A DNA stretch of 64,000 nt. Origin: JAZDFC01 sp043808235. Its GTDB lineage: Bacteria > Bacteroidota > Ignavibacteria > Ignavibacteriales > Melioribacteraceae. The first letter of the stretch is position 1. Every line of letters starts with the position of its first letter. Below are positions 53,686 to 61,644 of the stretch, piece by piece. The stretch is from positions 1 through 64,000 of the forward strand of contig JAZDFC010000019.1 of the NCBI GenBank assembly GCA_043808235.1, given 5' to 3'. The translations under genes were made by a program, and so were the position numbers. A model generated the notes under the pieces. It had not been told where the DNA came from. It saw nothing but the letters and a program-made list of their open reading frames with translations, and did not search any database.

Positions 53686-55050
53686 TTATATATCAAGCCC
53701 GAGATTTTTGTTTCTCATAAAAGACAACTGGTTGTTAAAAATAATTATTACTGCAATCATTATGATTGAAATTGAAAATTGGAAAATCACAAGCGATTTG
53801 CGAAGGAATATTCCTTTTAAAGAATATTTAAAACTGCCGCGTAGAATTGAAACCGGCTGATATGATGAAAGTACAAATGCAGGATATATTCCTGCAACAA
53901 TCGGGCTAACAAAAACCAACAGTGTTAATAACATTAATAAGTCTGCGTTTTTCAGTACCGAAAATGAAGCCGGTAGCCCAATTGTTTCATTCCACAAAGG
54001 ATAAGTTATTTCGACAGCGAGAACCGAAATGCATACGGCAATAAAATTAATAATAAACGATTCGAGTAAAAACTGGCGGACTAAAGTCTGAAATCCTGCA
54101 CCAACAACTTTGCGCAGCCCAACTTCTTTAGCTCTTTCAATTGAACGTGCGGTGGAAAGATTGATATAGTTTATCCACGCAAGCAACAGAATTACGATGG
54201 CAACTATAAATAGGAAATAAACTGTCTTCGCGCTTCCGTTTTCTTCGTGTTCGAATCTCAAATTGGAATTCAAATGGATGTCTGTTAACGGCTGAAGTAA
54301 ATATGCCCGGTCGAATCCGTCTTTTTGCCTGTCGTGTAATTTTGTGATGACGGAAGGAATTTTTGATTCAATAGTTTTTTTGTTTACACCTGCTGCAACC
54401 TGAATATAGGTGTTGTTATTATTACATGAAACGCAAAATTCCTTAACGTACTGTGTTTTAAATGAAAGCAGTATATCGAATTTTATATGCGAGTTGGGAG
54501 GAACATCTTCTGCAATCCCGGTGATTTTAAAATCTGTGCCGCCTATCGTGATTGTTTTACCGGTGGGATTATCATTCCCAAAATATTTTTGAGCGGTTGT
54601 TTTTGTAAGCACTGCACTGTAATTATCCGTTAATGCTTTTTTTGAATCTCCGGAAACGAGAGGATATGAAAACATTGTAAGGAAAGAAGAATCAGCCCAA
54701 AATATATTTTTCTCGTTGAAGTAATTATAATTAGCCGTCACTAAAGCGGAAATTTTTCTTAACCTGGCAAAATCAACTACCTCGGGAAGCTCTTCTTTTA
54801 GCGTCGGACCAAGCAGAGACACACAACCGGCGCTGCTATCGGTTCCGCTTGTATAGTAGCGTACATTCTTGATGCGGTAAATGTTGTCTGAATTTTCATT
54901 GAAAGTATCGTAGCTTTTTTCGTATGTAACGTATAAATCGATAACCATGCACGTTGCAATTCCAAATGCTAATCCCAATATGTTTATAAACGAAAATGCT
55001 TTACGGCGAAGTAAATTTCTCAACGCAATCTTCAAATAATTTATAAACAT
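53686..55050 (-). CDS. N-terminal half of an FtsX-type permease (array member 3), ends at in-frame TAA
   Basis: ATG 55050 has GGAAG six bases upstream and gives MFINYLKIALRNLLRRKAFS; a longer frame to 55089 would include the ribosome site. It holds the first helix, the first periplasmic domain (LLQPLTDIHLNSNLRFEHEE), three helices and the coupling helix KEVGLRKVVGAGFQTL, and stops after NKNLGLDI. In its relatives the wording continues QKLVL, exactly what follows the TAA. A half protein of this kind could insert in the membrane, but would lack half of the fold. Confidence 0.88.
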   Translation of the reverse strand: MFINYLKIALRNLLRRKAFSFINILGLAFGIATCMVIDLYVTYEKSYDTFNENSDNIYRIKNVRYYTSGTDSSAGCVSLLGPTLKEELPEVVDFARLRKISALVTANYNYFNEKNIFWADSSFLTMFSYPLVSGDSKKALTDNYSAVLTKTTAQKYFGNDNPTGKTITIGGTDFKITGIAEDVPPNSHIKFDILLSFKTQYVKEFCVSCNNNNTYIQVAAGVNKKTIESKIPSVITKLHDRQKDGFDRAYLLQPLTDIHLNSNLRFEHEENGSAKTVYFLFIVAIVILLLAWINYINLSTARSIERAKEVGLRKVVGAGFQTLVRQFLLESFIINFIAVCISVLAVEITYPLWNETIGLPASFSVLKNADLLMLLTLLVFVSPIVAGIYPAFVLSSYQPVSILRGSFKYSLKGIFLRKSLVIFQFSISIIMIAVIIIFNNQLSFMRNKNLGLDI

Positions 55051-55066
55051 GATTTCTTCCTTTTCG

Positions 55067-57421
55067 CTATTCGTACTTAAGTGACTCAACCGGGTTTGCT
55101 GTTGCGGCTTTTATTGCCTGAAAACTGACTGTGAGCAATGCAATCAGTAAAGCAACTCCTCCTGACAGGACGAATATCCACCAACTTATTTCAATCCGGT
55201 AAGCAAAATCCTGCAGCCATTTGTTCATAAAATAGTAAGCAACCGGGCAGGCAATCGTAATTGCAAACAAAATTAGTTTCGAAAAAACAGAATAGAATAA
55301 ACTAACAATACTGCTAACCGAAGCGCCAAGCACTTTTCGCACACCGATTTCTTTTGTCCGGTTTTCCATCATGAACATGCTTAAACCGTACAAACCGAGG
55401 CACGAAATAAATATTGCGATGAAAGCAAAGTAACCGAATATTTGTGCAGTACTTAATTCATTCAGGTACTGATGATCAATTGTCTCGTCAAGGAAATGAA
55501 ATTCAAAAGGAATATCGGGATTTTCTTTTTCCCATAATTTTTGAATTGCGTCAATTGCTTCCTGTGTTTGCCCGGCAGCCGTTTTAATAAGAATGACGCC
55601 GCTATTTCCGAACGATTCGTTTGAAGCCGAATTCAGTATCATATACGCTTCGGGCTTCATTTTATTATGGAGCGATTTGAAATTGGCGTTTTTTATTATG
55701 CCGATAATTGTTCCGTAGTAATCATTAATCGATAAATGCTTGCCGATTGGATTTTTAATTTTCATTTGATCAACAGCTTCTCTATTAAGTATAATACAAT
55801 GCTCGCCGTCCGAACCGCACAAAAATTTTCTACCTTCTTGAAATCCTACATTTAACATGTCGAAGTAATTGCAGTCAACAAACGAATATTCAACCTGTAG
55901 TTCGGTTATTTTCTCTTTTCCTTCCCAGTTGAGGTTCAACGTTGAATTGGATTCTTTTGTAAGCAGCATGTCTTCGGCGGTAACATCAATTATTGAGGAT
56001 TGATTTAGCAGCTCGTTTTTTAATGCCGAATATCCCTGAGCGAATTTACCATTGGCGCCGAAATACAAAATATTCTCTTTATCGAATCCGAGTTTTTTAT
56101 TTTTAATAAAGTTGAGCTGCTGATAAACTGTAGTTGTGGCTATTATTAATAATATTGAAAGAGCAAACTGTGTTACAACGAGAGATTTTCTAAGCAGAGA
56201 ACCTCTTTGTCCGTTCAAAAGAAAATTCTTTAATGTATTAATCGGTTTGATCGATGAAAGCAGCAATGCAGGATATCCGCCGGCAAGAAGAGAAACAATA
56301 ATGATTAGTCCCGGTAGCCCTAAAACGAAACGTGAATTAAATGGCAAAGAAAGCTCTTTCCCTGATAATCCATTGAATACGGGAAGGAGTAACTCCACTA
56401 GTAAAAGCGCAGCAGCAACTGAAATGATAGATATCAAAACTGCTTCGTACAAAAATTGTTTGATAATCTGAAATCTTGTTGAACCAATTACTTTGCGGAG
56501 TCCAACTTCTTTTGATCTCTTCAAAATTCTTGCAGTTGAAAGATTTATAAAATTGATGCAGGCAATCAGCAGCAGAAACAGGGCCACTGCCGAAAAAATA
56601 TAAATGTATTTTATATCCCCGCTTCGGTCGCCGGGAAAGTCCGTATTCAGATGAATATCCGTCACCGGTTGAAGATAAAGTTTCCTGTTAAATCCGGGAA
56701 GTTGCGAAGGCATCAAACCGGCAATTTGTGAATTAATTTTTTTGATATCCGCATTTTTGTTTGCCCGGACAAATGTCTGCAAATTGAAATTATACCACTG
56801 GTCAAGCGGCGCACCGATAAACGGTAGCACTTCGATATTCAATAAAAAGCCGAATTGGAATTGTGAATTAGCCGGCGGGTTCTTTAAAACTCCGCTCACC
56901 TTTAGTGGTGTGCGTCCGTCGATAAAAATAATTTTTCCTAAAGCATTTTCATTCCCAAAAAATCTTTTAGATTCTTTTTCTGTAAGCACAACATTCGAGT
57001 AATCTGCGAAAGCTGATGAAGCATTTCCCTGTATAAACGGGAAAGAAAATATTTTGAAAAAAGAGGTGTCTATAAATGCTCCGTTTTCAATTTTTAAAAT
57101 CTTGTTTTCATATTTGAAAGCGGAAGCATCAAGACGCATATATCTTGTTGCATCGGTTACTCCGTTAACATTATCTTTCATATATACAGCGAGCGGGGCG
57201 CATGTCGTCGCCATTTTCCCAACAACTCCATCTTCGGCAACAACGCGGTAGATATTATCTGCATTTTCATGAAATCGATCATAACTTAGTTCATCTGCAA
57301 CCCAGAGAATTATCAAGATTGAGCAGGCAATTCCAACCGATAATCCGAAGATATTGATAGACGAATTCACTTTATTCCGTATCAGATTTCGGAATGCGAT
57401 TTTAAAATAATTTTTTAACAT
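55067..57421 (-). CDS. MacB/FtsX-type ABC permease (array member 4)
   Basis: A 784-residue permease. ATG 57421 is chosen because GGAAGG lies just before it, and it gives MLKNYFKIAFRNLIRNKVNS, the usual array N-terminus. The domain plan is the same as its neighbours (KEVGLRKVIGSTRFQI and KEIGVRKVLGASVSSI coupling helices; end NPVESLKYE). Its stop is 16 bases before the next gene's start. It lies directly downstream of an ATPase gene, with a low-complexity repeat in between. Confidence 0.93.
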   Translation of the reverse strand: MLKNYFKIAFRNLIRNKVNSSINIFGLSVGIACSILIILWVADELSYDRFHENADNIYRVVAEDGVVGKMATTCAPLAVYMKDNVNGVTDATRYMRLDASAFKYENKILKIENGAFIDTSFFKIFSFPFIQGNASSAFADYSNVVLTEKESKRFFGNENALGKIIFIDGRTPLKVSGVLKNPPANSQFQFGFLLNIEVLPFIGAPLDQWYNFNLQTFVRANKNADIKKINSQIAGLMPSQLPGFNRKLYLQPVTDIHLNTDFPGDRSGDIKYIYIFSAVALFLLLIACINFINLSTARILKRSKEVGLRKVIGSTRFQIIKQFLYEAVLISIISVAAALLLVELLLPVFNGLSGKELSLPFNSRFVLGLPGLIIIVSLLAGGYPALLLSSIKPINTLKNFLLNGQRGSLLRKSLVVTQFALSILLIIATTTVYQQLNFIKNKKLGFDKENILYFGANGKFAQGYSALKNELLNQSSIIDVTAEDMLLTKESNSTLNLNWEGKEKITELQVEYSFVDCNYFDMLNVGFQEGRKFLCGSDGEHCIILNREAVDQMKIKNPIGKHLSINDYYGTIIGIIKNANFKSLHNKMKPEAYMILNSASNESFGNSGVILIKTAAGQTQEAIDAIQKLWEKENPDIPFEFHFLDETIDHQYLNELSTAQIFGYFAFIAIFISCLGLYGLSMFMMENRTKEIGVRKVLGASVSSIVSLFYSVFSKLILFAITIACPVAYYFMNKWLQDFAYRIEISWWIFVLSGGVALLIALLTVSFQAIKAATANPVESLKYE

Positions 57422-57470
57422 GATTCCTTCCTTATCATAAAAATATTCATTCAACTATTTTATATTCTCC

Positions 57471-57522
57471 GTTCCTTCCGTTTTCCATTTACCATTTCCC
57501 ATCTCCCATTTTCCCTCTCCCA
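57471..57522. repeat. CCATTTCCC-type low-complexity repeat
   Basis: Words TTTTCCATTTACCATTTCCC and then ATCTCCCATTTTCCCTCTCCC follow in one orientation, abutting the 3' end of the ATPase gene. It is related to the inverted AAATGG repeats at 9331-9436 and 61573-61637. Confidence 0.55.
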
Positions 57523-58185
57523 TTATTTGGCAATCCACCCGTCTTCCAGTTTTAGAATTCTATTCCCATAACCGGCATTAAATTCAGAATGGGTTACCTG
57601 AATTATAGTCGTTCCGTCGTCGTTTAACTTTTTCAGCAAGTCCATTATTTCTTTTCCTTGTTCTGAATGTAAATTTCCCGTCGGTTCGTCGGCAAGGATT
57701 AATTTTGGTTTTGCGATGATCGCGCGCGCAATCGCTACAAGCTGCTGCTGACCGCCGGAGAGCTGGTTGGGGAATAAATCCTTCTTTGCAACCATGTTGA
57801 ATTTATCGAGCGTATCTGCAACCATTCCTTTTCTTTCGGAAGTTTTTATTTTTTGATAGAGAAGGGGAGTCTCAAGATTTTCATACACCGTCAATTCATC
57901 AATGAGATGATACTGCTGGAACACAAACCCGATATGCGATTTGTGAAGTTCCGCTAATCTCTTCTCTTTCATTTTATGAACAGACTCTTCTAAAAAATAA
58001 TATTCGCCTTCGGAAGGAGTATCGAGCATTCCGATAATATAAAGCAAGGTTGATTTGCCCGCACCCGATGGACCCATAATTGAAACGAACTCGCCTTCCT
58101 TAATTTCGAGATTGATGTTCCTTAATACATAAGTTTTTATGAACTTGTTTTCGTAGTACTTTGTGATGTTGTTTAATTTGATCAT
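57523..58185 (-). CDS. LolD/MacB-type ABC ATPase (array ATPase A)
   Basis: About 220 residues. ATG 58185 has GGAG nine bases upstream; the in-frame TTG at 58200 does not. Walker A GPSGAGKSTLLYI, Q-loop FVFQQYH, signature LSGGQQQLVAIARAI, Walker B LILADEPTGNLHS and switch His in QVTHSEF are present. The D-loop has His where Asp is usual (GNLHS), a known variant in this phylum. It energises one or more of the flanking permeases. Its stop is 102 bases before the start of permease 4, and permease 5 ends 22 bases before its start. Confidence 0.94.
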   Translation of the reverse strand: MIKLNNITKYYENKFIKTYVLRNINLEIKEGEFVSIMGPSGAGKSTLLYIIGMLDTPSEGEYYFLEESVHKMKEKRLAELHKSHIGFVFQQYHLIDELTVYENLETPLLYQKIKTSERKGMVADTLDKFNMVAKKDLFPNQLSGGQQQLVAIARAIIAKPKLILADEPTGNLHSEQGKEIMDLLKKLNDDGTTIIQVTHSEFNAGYGNRILKLEDGWIAK

Positions 58186-58206
58186 GATTTTATTCTCCAA
58201 TAAAGT

Positions 58207-60576
58207 TTATTCGTAGTGTAATGAATCGGCTGGATTTGCTTTAGTTACGTTGAGCACCAGTCGAAGCGTGGCTAAAATTGTTACTGCAATTATTACAAAA
58301 AGCGGTATTATGAAATCAAGCGATGTTACTTGATATTTATACGCGCCAGGCGCGGTGATTAGAATGAAATAAGCTGCCGGCGATGCAAGTACTATTGCAG
58401 TTCCGAGCAGGATTAAAAATTCTTTTACTACAAGAAAATACAAACCGCCTTCGGATGCGCCGAGAACTTTACGTATCCCGATTTCTTTAGTTCGTCTTCT
58501 TGTGGAAAATGAAACTAATCCAAGCAAACCAATTAGCGCGATAATAATTGCGAGAGCTGAAAAAAATCCGAACGTAGTTTGAACGCCTTCCCAAACTGCC
58601 ATCGTTCCTTTGTCAAAATCAGTGTCGTAAAGCTGTACTTCGAATAATTTGTCAGGGAAAAAAGTCTTCATCGTACTTTTCACATATTCCATTGTACGGG
58701 AAATGTCATTCGGCGATATCCGAACACAGTAATCATTCTCGCGGCTTAATTGACCGTTATGTAATACCATCAAGTAAGGAGGAATTCTCGCATGAACAGA
58801 GATAGGGTGAAAATCTTTAATGACTCCAATTACAGTGTATTGATTGTCCCAAAGTCTTTTACCAATCGGACTATCCCACCCAATTTCGGATGCAAGAGTT
58901 TCGTTAATTAAACACGCGCTGCTGTCGGTTGTATATTCTTTTGAAAAATTTCTTCCTCTTGCAATCTTCATTTCGAAAGTATTAATAAAATTATAATCCG
59001 CAATGTTAAAGTATACGTTGAGTTTTTGTTCTTCAGTTCCTCCTTCCCAATTAATTTCTCTTCCCCACATTCCATGTGCAGGTGAGTTCACAGACACCGA
59101 AGCATCTATTATCCGCGGATTGCTTAGTAGTCTATTTCGTAAGTCCGTGAAGTTCGATTTGGAGTCGTTCGCTTCAATATAACAACGAAGAAGATTGGTT
59201 TTGTTGTATCCCAAATATTTATTCTTCATAAAATCCACTTGCTTGAACATGAAAACAGTAGAGAGAATTAGCGTAATTGAAATGATGAACTGAAAGGTTA
59301 CCAGTATTTTGCGAAGGGCGCCTTTTTTAATTTTGCCGGATTGAGAGCCGAAAACAGTTCCTTTGATTACTGATATCGGCTTCAGCGATGATAAATAAAA
59401 AGCAGGGTACAGACCGGCGAGCACGCCAACAAATATAAATATCGCGACCATCATTAAAACAAATTGCCAGTTTCCGATGAAGTCGAGTTCAAGATTAATT
59501 GTCATGTATGAATTGAAAACCGGCAAATATGCTTTTGTAAGTACAAACGCAACAATCATTGCCGGAAGACTAACCAAAACAGACTCGCCGATAAATTGTA
59601 TGATTAAAGACCATCGGTTACCGCCAACAACTTTCCGAACTCCGATTTCTTTTTCGCGCAGACCGGAACGTGCAGTCGTAAGATTTATAAAATTGATGCA
59701 TGCGAGTATCAGTATAAAAAACGCTATTGCGGCATAATAAGGAATCGGGGTGTTCAATTTGGCTTCTCTTGTCGGGTTAATTGCAAGATTGTTGAGCGGC
59801 TGCAGGTAGAGTTTCCCATCGTTCTTTTCCACTTTTGAATCATACAGATTTCTAATTTTTCCATCCACTAATACCGGGTTGGTATTTTGTTTCAACAAAA
59901 CATAAGTTCGGTAAGCGTTATTATTCCAATCATTTCTAAAGTCTAAATAATCACGTGTCCGCAACCGGTCCATAGTTGAGAAAGACACCATGTATGAAGG
60001 CTTGATATGCGAATTCTGCGGGTAATCTTCTATAACACCTGTGACTATTAAATTTCTTGTAAAACTGCCCTTCATCATTTTACCAAGAGCCTTTTCGCCG
60101 GGGAAAAGTTTTTGTGCAAGTGATTTTGAAAGTACAACTGAACCCGGTTGGTTCAATGCTGCTGTTGGATTTCCCTGGATAAAATTAAACGAAAGTATTT
60201 TTAAAATGTCCGGATCGGCTAAAAATCCGTTCTCATCCTTTAAAACAATATCGTCTTTCGATGAAAGGTATTCACTCCAAATTTCCCTTACAACAGCAGC
60301 CTCTTCAATTTCGGGAATAGTGTTTTTCAATTCGTCTGCAAGAGGATAAACCGTTTGTGTCCATTCAGTTTTATGTTCATCCTGGATTTCAACTTGAACG
60401 CGATAAATCCTATCGAAATTCGGCTGGAATCTATCGTATGTGTAAAGTTCTTGGAGCAATAGTGCAACCAGGGTAAATGCTGTCATTCCAACGGCAAGAC
60501 CAAAAATATTTATCGACGAATAAATTTTGTCCCGTCGGAAATTTCTAATCGCTGTTTTGAAATAATTCTTAAACAT
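58207..60576 (-). CDS. MacB/FtsX-type ABC permease (array member 5)
   Basis: A 789-residue permease of the same plan. It has REKEIGVRKVVGGNRWSL and TKEIGIRKVLGASEGGLY coupling helices and periplasmic domain wording (KLYLQPLNNLAINPTREAKL). It ends NPADSLHYE, differing from the NPVESLKYE of members 2 to 4. It lies between ATPase A (22 bases downstream) and ATPase B (257 bases upstream). The gap to ATPase B contains two REP-type palindromes. GGTGAAG precedes the ATG. Confidence 0.93.
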   Translation of the reverse strand: MFKNYFKTAIRNFRRDKIYSSINIFGLAVGMTAFTLVALLLQELYTYDRFQPNFDRIYRVQVEIQDEHKTEWTQTVYPLADELKNTIPEIEEAAVVREIWSEYLSSKDDIVLKDENGFLADPDILKILSFNFIQGNPTAALNQPGSVVLSKSLAQKLFPGEKALGKMMKGSFTRNLIVTGVIEDYPQNSHIKPSYMVSFSTMDRLRTRDYLDFRNDWNNNAYRTYVLLKQNTNPVLVDGKIRNLYDSKVEKNDGKLYLQPLNNLAINPTREAKLNTPIPYYAAIAFFILILACINFINLTTARSGLREKEIGVRKVVGGNRWSLIIQFIGESVLVSLPAMIVAFVLTKAYLPVFNSYMTINLELDFIGNWQFVLMMVAIFIFVGVLAGLYPAFYLSSLKPISVIKGTVFGSQSGKIKKGALRKILVTFQFIISITLILSTVFMFKQVDFMKNKYLGYNKTNLLRCYIEANDSKSNFTDLRNRLLSNPRIIDASVSVNSPAHGMWGREINWEGGTEEQKLNVYFNIADYNFINTFEMKIARGRNFSKEYTTDSSACLINETLASEIGWDSPIGKRLWDNQYTVIGVIKDFHPISVHARIPPYLMVLHNGQLSRENDYCVRISPNDISRTMEYVKSTMKTFFPDKLFEVQLYDTDFDKGTMAVWEGVQTTFGFFSALAIIIALIGLLGLVSFSTRRRTKEIGIRKVLGASEGGLYFLVVKEFLILLGTAIVLASPAAYFILITAPGAYKYQVTSLDFIIPLFVIIAVTILATLRLVLNVTKANPADSLHYE

Positions 60577-60635
60577 ATCTTCACCGTTAATTAAAACTAA
60601 AAATCATTTACTTTGCATAATTGACTGTCATTAGT

Positions 60636-60777
60636 GTACTGCCCCTTACAGTTATACTCATTTACTCGGCTGTCACGGACCATTCCGTGACAGTGCGCCT
60701 TGGATATTAGACAAAAAATGCAATTCAGTCACGGTGTGGACCGTGACTGCCAAGTACACTTATTTCTGTGGCAGTAC
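60636..60777. repeat. Pair of REP-like palindromes with outer inverted ends
   Basis: Two palindromes of the RAYT-linked family face each other: 60670-60693 (CTGTCACGGA/TCCGTGACAG, loop CCAT) and 60726-60749 (CAGTCACGGT/ACCGTGACTG, loop GTGG). GTACTGCC (60636-60643) and GGCAGTAC (60770-60777) are inverted around them. It sits between permease 5 and ATPase B, 28 kb from the RAYT gene. The TCACGG arms are a third stem version, again with matched changes in both arms. Confidence 0.8.
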
Positions 60778-60833
60778 ATTTGCTTCGAGTCATTACCAAT
60801 GACTACTAATGACCATCAATGACTCTTTTGTTT

Positions 60834-61523
60834 TTATACTCTGAACGCTTCGTTAAAATTTTCGGTAACAACATGACCGTCGAACAGATGAATTACACGG
60901 TGTCCGTATTCAGCATATGTTGGCGAGTGGGTTACCATCACGATTGTTGTCCCGGCTTCGTTCAAATCGGTTAACATTTTCATAACTTCATCGCCGTGGG
61001 ATGAATCGAGATTACCGGTCGGTTCGTCAGCTAAAATTATTTTGGGATTGCTCACCAATGCACGCGCAACTGCAACTCTCTGCTGCTGACCGCCGGATAG
61101 TTGCTGCGGGAAATGGTTACGGCGGTGCATAATCTGCATTCGTTCCAAAACCGTTTCTACTTTTTTCTTCCTTTCGGAAATTGAATTTTTCAGGTAGAGA
61201 AGCGGCAGCTCCACATTTTCATAGATTGTCAATTCATCAATCAAGTTAAAACTTTGAAACACAAAACCGATATTTTGTTTACGCATCATCGCGCGTTGGC
61301 GTTCGGAATATTTTGAAACTTCCGTTTCGAGGAAAAAATATTCGCCGTCGGAAGGATTATCGAGCAAACCAAGAATGTTCATCAGTGTGGATTTGCCGCA
61401 TCCCGAAGGTCCCATTATTGAAACGAACTCGCCTTCTTTTATATCGATGCTTACTTTATCGAGAGCCGTGGTTTCGACTTCCTCTGTTCTGTAAATCTTA
61501 TTCAAATTGTTTGTGCGTATCAT
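60834..61523 (-). CDS. LolD/MacB-type ABC ATPase (array ATPase B)
   Basis: A 229-residue ATPase: Walker A GPSGCGKSTLMNI, Q-loop FVFQSFNL, signature LSGGQQQRVAVARAL, Walker B IILADEPTGNLDSS, His in MVTHSPTY. All residues are canonical, unlike the GNLHS variant of ATPase A. CGGAG precedes the ATG by six bases. It starts 121 bases after permease 6 and presumably serves permeases 6 and 5. Confidence 0.95.
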   Translation of the reverse strand: MIRTNNLNKIYRTEEVETTALDKVSIDIKEGEFVSIMGPSGCGKSTLMNILGLLDNPSDGEYFFLETEVSKYSERQRAMMRKQNIGFVFQSFNLIDELTIYENVELPLLYLKNSISERKKKVETVLERMQIMHRRNHFPQQLSGGQQQRVAVARALVSNPKIILADEPTGNLDSSHGDEVMKMLTDLNEAGTTIVMVTHSPTYAEYGHRVIHLFDGHVVTENFNEAFRV

Positions 61524-61572
61524 TTTTTCTCCGTAAATATTATTAGCAAAATATTATTTCAAGTTTGTTAAG

Positions 61573-61637
61573 GATGGAAAATGGTAAATGTAAAAGGTAA
61601 AATGGAAAAACATTTCCCATCTTCCATTTCCCATCAT
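61573..61637. repeat. AAATGG-type imperfect inverted repeat
   Basis: GATGGAAAATGGTAA on the left and TTCCATTTCCCATC on the right form an imperfect hairpin. The sequence between is made of GGTAAA and AAATGG words. It fills the gap between permease 6 and ATPase B. It is related to the repeats at 9331-9436 and 57471-57522. Confidence 0.55.
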
Positions 61638-61644
61638 ACATTAT

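Noticed and set aside
53676..53688. Stop-codon readthrough or recoding at TAA
   Set aside because: Nothing in the local sequence suggests a recoding element; a point mutation or error is simpler.
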